64,000 nt of DNA, taken from Enchytraeus crypticus. Taxonomy: Eukaryota; Annelida; Clitellata; Enchytraeida; Enchytraeidae. Made by a program: the position numbers and the translations under genes. The stretch lies in assembly GCA_905160935.1 (NCBI GenBank), contig CAJHZI010000533.1, forward strand, positions 1,042,501 through 1,106,500, in the 5' to 3' direction. Below, piece by piece: positions 60,801 through 64,000 of the stretch; the stretch's first letter is position 1, and each line of letters opens with the position of its first letter. The notes under the pieces are model-generated. The model did not search any database and was not told the origin of the DNA. It saw nothing but the letters and a program-made list of their open reading frames with translations.

Positions 60801-61082
60801 GGGACATGGAAAACTATACAAGAAAAGGTATACTTTGAATATTTTGCATATTGCTCATCAAACGATAAACTTGTAATATACAGTGTCGGGCGACAGGCAA
60901 CCGCTGCAATAATAGGGCCTAATTGGTCGATTTTCCTTTTCAATTTTTGGTTTTTTAATTAACTTTGTTAACGTGTTCAGGCGCTAAATGTTGAACTGGA
61001 TGATCAAGACATAAAGACCGTACAAGCTCTGGATAGAAACTACCGCATATACGATGAGTATGGTGATATTCTGTTTGTCTAG
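47719..61082 (+). CDS. Aldo-keto reductase, complete gene (9 coding exons)
   Basis: A cytosolic NAD(P)H-dependent oxidoreductase of the AKR superfamily, probably AKR1-like, reducing aldehydes or ketones to alcohols; the substrate cannot be told. Coding exons are 47719-47814, 49328-49495, 50211-50327, 52309-52389, 54417-54533, 55310-55419, 58225-58303, 59371-59454 and 60981-61082. They total 954 nt, or 317 residues plus stop, the normal family length. The catalytic tetrad Asp54, Tyr59, Lys88, His121 has the same spacing as Asp50/Tyr55/Lys84/His117 of AKR1 enzymes. Cofactor-site residues include Ser171-Asn172, Gln193, Tyr219 and the LPKS...R block (Lys272, Ser273, Arg278). All boundaries are GT-AG and phases agree. 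The introns carry many SINEs, two LINE 3' ends and one unexplained 263-codon ORF. No frameshift or internal stop was seen, so it looks functional. Confidence 0.95.
47990..48080 (-). mobile_element. GAT-tailed element, intron 1
   Basis: (ATC)n and (CTT)n, then AAATCCCAGTTTAACCAGGG. Confidence 0.75.
48470..48567 (+). mobile_element. GAT-tailed element, intron 1
   Basis: GTTCCATTCGTAGCCCGACC, CTCGTTAAACTGGGATTCAA and a GAT-rich tail. Confidence 0.75.
48933..49176 (+). mobile_element. GAT-tailed element, long copy, intron 1
   Basis: Extends 5' to CTTGTGTCCGGGTTGTTTGA, then CCAACGTCAGAAAGGGCATT, CCAGAAATTGCTACAAATTT and CCCGACCCTAGTTAATTAAC. Ends about 150 bases before exon 2. Confidence 0.8.
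49328..49495 (+). CDS. Aldo-keto reductase exon 2: catalytic Asp, Tyr, Lys
   Basis: 56 codons (residues 33-88). Acceptor CTGAAACAG; donor AAG|GTTTAA. Contains GYRHFDTAEVYGNE with Asp54 and Tyr59, then VKREQLFITTK ending on catalytic Lys88. Phase 0 at both ends. Confidence 0.96.
49602..49973 (+). CDS. Doubtful 123-codon hydrophobic ORF in aldo-keto reductase intron 2
   Basis: The frame runs 123 codons from ATG, with hydrophobic stretches at about residues 48-65 and 77-92 and an unexpectedly ordered mix of residues (RNMLVKWQINND, EELKVLENH). No family was recognised. It lacks flanking splice evidence and lies in AT-rich intron DNA. It could be a relic of a membrane-protein gene, or chance. Confidence 0.2.
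   Translation: MTILHLIKIQGFLENTWSFCMGVRNMLVKWQINNDDRHTYVMDLLRLDVAFLVIDLLYFSVVFQEYIFTNNLIRTVSLSIPLMYTLIIFYVKGVLEELKVLENHCNCSVFISVRNLSSINRKI
50211..50327 (+). CDS. Aldo-keto reductase exon 3: catalytic His
   Basis: 39 codons (residues 89-127). Acceptor TGTAATTAG, weak in pyrimidines. The start is fixed by the LW dipeptide that follows TTK in this family. Contains LKKSLERL and YVDLYLIHWP with catalytic His121. Donor AAG|GTATTG. A second AG inside the exon (before TCACAAGG) is excluded because it would remove the LW segment. Confidence 0.92.
50431..50640 (+). mobile_element. GAT-tailed element, long copy, intron 3
   Basis: GGGTTACCCATGTTGTGTCC, AAAGCACTAAGATCCAAACC and GGAAGATGATGACGGTGATG. Confidence 0.8.
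50800..51090. repeat. 14-bp minisatellite in aldo-keto reductase intron 3
   Basis: A worn left part (50800-50905), then units AAGACATTTAGCTC (about 50905-50980) followed by units ATGACATTTAGATC (about 50985-51085). Confidence 0.9.
51593..51826 (+). mobile_element. GAT-tailed element with long (GAT)n, intron 3
   Basis: CCAACGTCAGAAATGGCATT, ATCCCGAACCTGGTTAAACT and a (GAT)n tail at 51775-51826. Confidence 0.85.
51993..52230 (-). mobile_element. SINE-C copy, intron 3
   Basis: The plus strand reads GATCAACTATGTTGTTATCT, TCAGATCAGCGCGGCTGGGA and AACTCACGAGAGTTCAATTT, the reverse of a tRNA-like head. Ends about 80 bases before exon 4. Confidence 0.7.
52309..52389 (+). CDS. Aldo-keto reductase exon 4
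   Basis: 27 codons (residues 128-154). Acceptor GACTTTTCAG, donor AAG|GTAAGG. Contains EDYFPKDESG and the YVDVWK end that precedes the MEE-type helix in AKRs. A SINE-B copy starts about 20 bases after the donor. Confidence 0.92.
52410..52580 (-). mobile_element. SINE-B copy close behind aldo-keto reductase exon 4
   Basis: (CTT)n, AGTGCAAAGTGGCAGGTTGA, CACTCCATAGATCAATAAGT, CCCTTCACAAAGTCTATGCC. Confidence 0.82.
52690..52850 (+). mobile_element. tRNA-like SINE with the SINE-A/D type 3' module
   Basis: Head TCGAATGGATTGAAAACCGC, box B-like CTCGGTTCAAATCTC, then GGTAAGGAAACTGACGTTAA. Confidence 0.65.
52957..53108 (-). mobile_element. SINE-C copy, truncated, intron 4
   Basis: CTATGTTGATATCTATCACT, ACCATTAGGCAATTTAGACC and TCAGATCAGCGCGGCTGGGA, then an A-rich break. 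Confidence 0.7.
53109..54416. other. Rest of aldo-keto reductase intron 4
   Basis: AT-rich; A-rich repeats at 53108-53158. No exon or repeat family recognised. Confidence 0.45.
54417..54533 (+). CDS. Aldo-keto reductase exon 5: IGVSNF motif
   Basis: 39 codons (residues 155-193). Acceptor ATATTTAAG (no C at -3), donor CAG|GTTTGT. Encodes GLEECIDAGL and IGVSNFN (Ser171, Asn172 bind the nicotinamide amide in the family), ending in PAVNQ with Gln193. Confidence 0.95.
54750..54925 (+). mobile_element. SINE-B copy, intron 5
   Basis: TTCTGTGAAGTACTCTTTAA, CATGGACCTGCCACGTGGCT and (GA)n. Confidence 0.78.
55310..55419 (+). CDS. Aldo-keto reductase exon 6
   Basis: 110 nt (residues 194-229 plus two bases). 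Acceptor CTTTTCAAG, donor GA|GTAAGT, phase 2. Encodes FESHPYLNNEKLIQYCKEKG and VYAPLGG; Tyr219 is the ring-stacking position. Phe194 stands where most family members have Val in the VExHPY motif. Confidence 0.94.
55687..55784. repeat. Direct repeat left of the 263-codon ORF
   Basis: TGTCCTGGGCTGTATAGGTC, CCTGTGCTAAAACATAACAT and TTATCTAATTAAAAG; matched at 56926-57022. Confidence 0.75.
55887..56678 (+). CDS. Unrecognised 263-codon ORF inside aldo-keto reductase intron 6
   Basis: Encodes a Ser-rich, acidic, probably disordered protein. Visible parts are SSAGYFGDLDNY and DLGFPKYEPQSELDEESE near the start, an Asp/Asn-rich acidic stretch at about residues 88-112, and Ser/Asn/Thr runs in the second half. 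No domain was recognised. Base composition and codon use look coding, and it is far less AT-rich than the surrounding intron. An AATAAA sits about 45 bases after the stop (56721). It could be a nested gene, a 3' terminal exon, an alternative end of the aldo-keto reductase transcript, or a retrocopy. An AG at 55869-55870 would join exon 6 in frame but has no pyrimidine tract. Similar direct repeats flank it at 55687-55784 and 56926-57022. The real start may lie elsewhere. Confidence 0.5.
   Translation: MLISTSSSLLSSAGYFGDLDNYRASVAEDLGFPKYEPQSELDEESEAAGSPSIAASTPYSFNCVRSYLSDSHRRSFYDRGASERMDVIMDDDNNDDNIQDEDENGKDDDVDLAENLKLHSIFTKEQKPLSPSNSHVNHSAAHFRDLEDSATSSPSLHNSISTSTNQCTSSSQNNSFAPLEALSPASPKANLRDSLAIVGDSLASSSSGMRESFREEEKNELNSSRIAFIGYGSSTSVRNGKGNEDFDTLLKNSVSSEFRVQNK
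56926..57022. repeat. Direct repeat right of the 263-codon ORF
   Basis: TTGCCCTGGGTTGTATAAGG, CCCTAGGCTAAATATAAGAT and TTATTTAATTAAGAG; same order as the left copy. Confidence 0.75.
57030..57470 (-). mobile_element. LINE 3' end, third family, intron 6
   Basis: The minus strand encodes EVVPVAIETMGPMNPDGVDF, then NGIGKLITEQ and SERPLSYVKAFHDLAKI with a stop soon after, resembling the C-terminus of non-LTR retrotransposon proteins. A 3'UTR and an (ATA)n tail follow. A short relative of its tail lies at 57510-57568. Confidence 0.65.
57740..58043 (+). mobile_element. LINE 3' end, second family, intron 6
   Basis: Encodes FLGHLLRMFEDRYAK, GKRKRGRPRSTWLSTINKDL and DRSEWRNFAALCS, then a stop and (GAT)n. 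This is a well-known type of C-terminal tail in invertebrate non-LTR retrotransposons. It is a 5'-truncated insertion ending about 180 bases before exon 7. Confidence 0.85.
58225..58303 (+). CDS. Aldo-keto reductase exon 7
   Basis: 79 nt; its first base completes Glu230, matching the phase-2 donor of exon 6. Acceptor CTTATAG, donor CAG|GTTATG. Encodes the helix segment HPKLYEDAVLLEIGKKRNCSAAQ in the usual LxxxAxxxxxSxAQ arrangement. Mobile elements crowd both sides. Confidence 0.9.
58333..58460 (-). mobile_element. SINE-A, nearly full, after exon 7
   Basis: Minus strand GGCTGGAGCCAGTGGTGATG, GGGGTTCAAATACTGGGCTC and the GAGTGAGGAAACTGACGTTA tail. Starts 30 bases after the exon 7 donor. Confidence 0.88.
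58485..58588 (+). mobile_element. SINE-A relative, opposite orientation
   Basis: CACTATCGGTAAAATGCTTG, CTGCGGATCAATGGATTCAG and CGAGGCAGGAAACTATTATT. Confidence 0.65.
58695..58822 (+). mobile_element. GAT-tailed element, intron 7
   Basis: ACGAATGGAAGAGCTTATAG, GGTCAATTCGTGTCCGACCT and AAGATGATGATG. Confidence 0.75.
58885..58982 (-). mobile_element. Diverged SINE-A relative, intron 7
   Basis: GATGGCATCAGTGACAGGCG, CGCCCAGGATTTAAGACCAT, CAATCAGCTGTCGGAAACCT. Confidence 0.6.
59232..59328. repeat. (CT)n with CG steps, before exon 8
   Basis: CT runs with regular CTCGCT interruptions, ending about 40 bases before the exon 8 acceptor. Confidence 0.92.
59371..59454 (+). CDS. Aldo-keto reductase exon 8: cofactor-binding LPKS block
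   Basis: 28 codons (residues 257-284). Acceptor TCTGCTTCAG, preceded by an unusually long CT tract at 59235-59325. Encodes VALAYQLKRGVVVLPKSEK with Lys272, Ser273 and Arg278, which hold the 2'-phosphate of NADPH in relatives. Donor CAC|GTGTGT. Confidence 0.95.
59500..59633 (-). mobile_element. SINE-A, nearly full, after exon 8
   Basis: Minus strand GGCTGGAACCAGTGGCGACG, TGGGTTCAAATCCTGGGATC and the GAGTGAGGAAACTGACGTTA tail. Confidence 0.88.
59640..60055. other. Aldo-keto reductase intron 8, left part
   Basis: CCATTCAATGCC-like words repeat at 59870-59950 (ATTCAATACC, ATACAATGCC); nothing else recognised. Confidence 0.4.
60060..60123 (+). mobile_element. Family D 3' end, intron 8
   Basis: AGTCCCTGACATCGTCATTG, GATGAGGAAATGGACGTTAA and (TTA)n. 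Confidence 0.7.
60125..60980. other. Aldo-keto reductase intron 8, right part
   Basis: AATTGTAATT words repeat at 60296-60330; a G-rich patch lies at 60518-60530. No exon recognised. Confidence 0.4.
60981..61082 (+). CDS. Aldo-keto reductase exon 9 (C-terminus)
   Basis: 33 codons plus TAG at 61080-61082. Acceptor CGTGTTCAG. Encodes ELDDQDIKTVQALDRNYRIYDEYGDILFV, the usual C-terminal helix and short loop C. The 3'UTR continues into a (GAY)n tract. A distant AATAAA occurs near 61989; the real poly(A) site is unknown. Confidence 0.93.
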   Translation, partial: ALNVELDDQDIKTVQALDRNYRIYDEYGDILFV

Positions 61083-61139
61083 CAATCAACTCTCTCTGCT
61101 TTTGTCTGTCTGACTATCTTCCTTCTTGATTAATAGCGA

Positions 61140-61275
61140 TGGTGAATGGCGATAGTGATGATGATAATAATGTTGATGGTGATTTGGTGATGATGATGAT
61201 GACGACGATGACGACGATGACTACGATGACGACGATGACGACCATGACGACCATAACGACGACGACGACGACGAC

Positions 61276-61307
<32 letters not shown>

Positions 61308-61380
61308 CGTTGATGGTGATATGGTGATGATGATTATGATGACGATGACGACGACGAAGACGACGGCGACGGCGACGGCG
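61140..61380. repeat. (GAT/GAC)n trinucleotide tract behind the aldo-keto reductase stop
   Basis: Blocks of GAT and GAC with ACG variants, ending in GGCGACGGCGACGGCGG. Lies 60-300 bases after the stop, so probably in the 3'UTR. Confidence 0.92.
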
Positions 61381-61610
61381 GTATATTTTTTTAATAATTT
61401 ACAATCAGTGTATTTATAATTGATTTATTCATTTAATTATTCTAGTTTAAATTATTTATCTAGGTATCCCGACAGTTTGCATTATCCATTCAGCAAAGAC
61501 TAAAAGGTCGTGATGTAATTAAATTACAATGAACTCGCCCTTCTCTTTCAAGCATTACAGTGACATAATGACTACAATTCGCAGCATCTCTTTAAGAACT
61601 GAGGTCTGAA

Positions 61611-61755
61611 GAGAGTGTTATCTGAAGAGGACTTTATCTGATGGGAACTTTGTCTGAAGAGAACTTAGTCTGATGCGAACTTTGTCTGCAAATAACTTCG
61701 TCTGATGGGAACTTAGTCTGATGGGAACTTTGTCTGAAGAGAACGAAGTCTGCAG
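61611..61755. repeat. 16-bp tandem repeat
   Basis: About nine units of TCTGATGGGAACTTAG and TCTGAAGAGAACTTTG types. Confidence 0.85.
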
Positions 61756-61759
61756 GCTG

Positions 61760-62124
61760 GAAAGAGAACATAAAGGCCAGATTAAAGTGACCTGACATTA
61801 ACTTGATCTAGTGATTCTATTACATCACATTACATACTTTTAAACACCAGTAATTTTAGGGTTAGAATACAACCTTTTGATGACACATTTTACTAGATAT
61901 TTCAATATATATTCACTGAACTATAATATAGCTGCTAAAAAGGTAAATATAATTAAATGTGATTATGGAGAAAATGAACTTATTGACCAATAAAATTTAA
62001 ATGAAACATTGCAAATATTATGAAACAAATTAAAAAGAAAGAGTGCAACCTTTCCTACGAAAACCAGCCCTGAAAGACAGACACGGTACGCTCTTTCTTG
62101 AGCGACGACGTTTTTAGTGTGACT

Positions 62125-62172
<48 letters not shown>

Positions 62173-62310
62173 TGTGTATCTGGAGTTATATATTAGAATT
62201 GTGCTCTACTAAGTACCACTGGTTCCTTGCTGTGCTCGGGTGTTGTTGGACCACTGCAGAATAGGGAAAACGCAAACAATCTGCTGAGTGTACGTAAGAG
62301 GCGACTAAGG
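61760..62310. other. 3' flank of the aldo-keto reductase
   Basis: AATAAA at about 61989; a (GA)n run at 62128-62168. No gene recognised. Confidence 0.45.
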
Positions 62311-62312
62311 CA

Positions 62313-62422
62313 GGATTAACTTATTGATCTAAGGAGTGCTCTTATGGAGCGAGAAAGCAGATTTTGAGTATGAATATGTACCTTGAATCAGCCGGCAGCG
62401 CACTAAAGAGAGAGAAGAAGTT
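62313..62422 (+). mobile_element. SINE-B copy
   Basis: GGATTAACTTATTGATCTAA, GGAGTGCTCTTATGGAGCGA and GAATATGTACCTTGAATCAG, then a GA-rich end. Confidence 0.8.
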
Positions 62423-62773
62423 CCTCTGGAATAGTTTCGGAAAACCGGTACAGTAAGTCTTTGACCCAGGACAGTGTGTGCATGAATAGTTCAATTCAAG
62501 TTCCTGAGATCTTTTCCATCTCAAGTGTCAGAATAAGACACTAACATTAACACCGGTTATAGCTACTAATGATAGCGTGTCAGTTCACATGACTTTTAAA
62601 TTAAACCTAATTATCTATACGCGGGTCTATATTTATATAGTTAACATGGTAAATAGATGTAAATAATTATTATTACTGATAGGCTCAACGAAAAACATAA
62701 ATCACGTGATATACAATAAATGCATAAGGGGAACCACCGCCTATACACGTATACTGTCCTGCGTTTTCATGAT

Positions 62774-63010
62774 TTCTCTCTCTCCCTGTCCCTCTCTCGC
62801 TCTCTCTATCTCTCTAATGTTCAGCCAAGTAGCAGGTCCGTTCTACTTTTTTTTACTCGCATACAGTTTTAACACTTCATAAAGACTAATATATAATTAA
62901 TAAGTTGATCCCTTCACAAACGGCCACAACTTATTCACACCTTAATAAGAATGTAGGCCATACAAGGTAGCTTTGGATAAATTATGGCGTCTGAAATGGT
63001 TTCCCGTAGC
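62774..63010 (-). mobile_element. SINE-B copy, long
   Basis: (CT)n, GTTCAGCCAAGTAGCAGGTC, AAGTTGATCCCTTCACAAAC, and the head ATGGCGTCTGAAATGGTTTC near 63000. Confidence 0.8.
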
Positions 63011-63670
63011 CATCAATAGTTAAACTCCAAAATTTATAATTAGTACCGTAATGTACCTTAACCTAGTCTAGTACTATTGTATTGGCCGACCATCATATGC
63101 ACGTACATGTACTTGGAGGTGTTGTTATCCCAATGAACCTTCTATAGTAAACTAACAGAACAGTTTTCTTTAATATTTGCTAGTGGGCATTCTCAGATAC
63201 CCAGAGACCGTGTGCATATTACTTATACTGAAGATTAGAAATTCCTAGTTAAATGGAGTTCCATTCGTCTCTTTCTCAATTAAATGGACTGCAGCGAACG
63301 TTGCCGGTGGAAAACTAGGATTAAATAAACCGCAATAAATACAGCAGAGATTATTAAACTATTAAAGTCTAAAACTATTAAAGTATTATTAAACTATTAA
63401 AGTCTAAAACTATTAAGCTATTATTACACTATTCTTGAGAAATCTTGATGAGCTAGGCATTATTTCTACTTACGCTGAGAAAATTAAGTGGCTATTAACT
63501 TTTGTCAATGTAACTGGTGTTCGTATTGAGATTTAATGGCTGCTGTAATTTTCAGAAACAAGATCGCAATAATCATGGTAACCTATTTCGATAATTGCGC
63601 TATATGCAGTGTATATCTTCATCTCTTCGTTTGATGTGTCTTTATAAGTATTTCGTTAATAAAGTAAAGT
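63011..63670. other. AT-rich intergenic DNA
   Basis: ACTATTAAAGTCTAAA words repeat at 63355-63425; no gene recognised. Confidence 0.4.
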
Positions 63671-63672
63671 TG

Positions 63673-63757
63673 GTAAAGCTAAGAGTAACATCAGTTTCCT
63701 CACTCGAAAGTGATGTCAGTGACGGGCGAGCCCAGGATTTGAACCCCGCACATACTA
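63673..63757 (-). mobile_element. SINE-A 3' part
   Basis: AAAGCTAAGAGTAACATCAG, GATGTCAGTGACGGGCGAGC and CAGGATTTGAACCCCGCACA; the tRNA-like head is cut off. Confidence 0.85.
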
Positions 63758-64000
63758 GTGTTAAAGGAATCTCTTACATCGATGATACATTATATTTTCG
63801 ATGACAAATAAAGAAACTTTGGTCTGCTACTTAAAGCAAAATTATAGTCCCCTATACCTTTCACTATTTACAGCAATTTACAAGAAAATTTGCATAATAG
63901 CGTTATTTTTGAAATATTAGGTTCCTGTGAGGTTCGTTGCTTTTGGAAAGGCCTTCTTATTAGTTAACTTTAAAAGATAAACTTTTTCCAAATCTCTGCA

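Noticed and set aside
61139-61327. Met/Thr-rich 62-codon frame
   Set aside because: A read of the (GAT/GAC)n tract behind the aldo-keto reductase stop.
1-64000. LTR retroelements, Polintons or other virus-like elements
   Set aside because: No paired long terminal repeats, capsid, integrase or protease motifs were recognised anywhere in the window.

Overview
The window is animal nuclear DNA: AT-rich, sparse in genes, with intron-split genes, GT-AG splice sites and dense short interspersed repeats. A 7-cadherin-repeat protocadherin and the abundance of tRNA-headed SINEs with LINE-like tails suggest a lophotrochozoan, most likely a mollusc. That placement is an inference; no species is claimed.

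Two host genes can be rebuilt from exon phase and protein motifs. (1) A complete protocadherin lies on the minus strand at 3368-15448, in five coding exons summing to 3522 nt (1173 residues plus stop). It has a signal peptide, seven EC repeats, one transmembrane helix and a 323-residue cytoplasmic tail with an RVxF-type motif. (2) A complete aldo-keto reductase lies on the plus strand at 47719-61082, in nine coding exons summing to 954 nt (317 residues plus stop). It has the Asp-Tyr-Lys-His catalytic tetrad at the usual spacing. The two genes look functionally unrelated. A 263-codon serine-rich acidic open frame sits inside the sixth aldo-keto reductase intron and is the main unexplained coding candidate.

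Layout: 1-3367, repeats and the 3' flank of the protocadherin; 3368-15448, protocadherin; 15470-47700, a repeat-filled intergenic region with no recognisable host exon; 47719-61082, aldo-keto reductase, its introns loaded with repeats; 61083-64000, 3' flank with trinucleotide and 16-bp tandem arrays.

The repeat landscape is the other main content. SINE-A is a tRNA-derived SINE with about 19 copies. LINE-B is present as 3' ends of a non-LTR retrotransposon, together with SINE-B, which shares its 3' tail and its (GA)n end. There is also a GAT-tailed element, an ATT-tailed family (D) whose 3' module matches SINE-A, several minor tRNA-like SINE families, two further LINE 3' ends at 57-58 kb, and many micro- and minisatellites. 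No LTR retroelement, Polinton, CRISPR array, rRNA gene or convincing functional tRNA gene was recognised. Family names (SINE-A, SINE-B, SINE-C, LINE-B, D) are local labels used only here.
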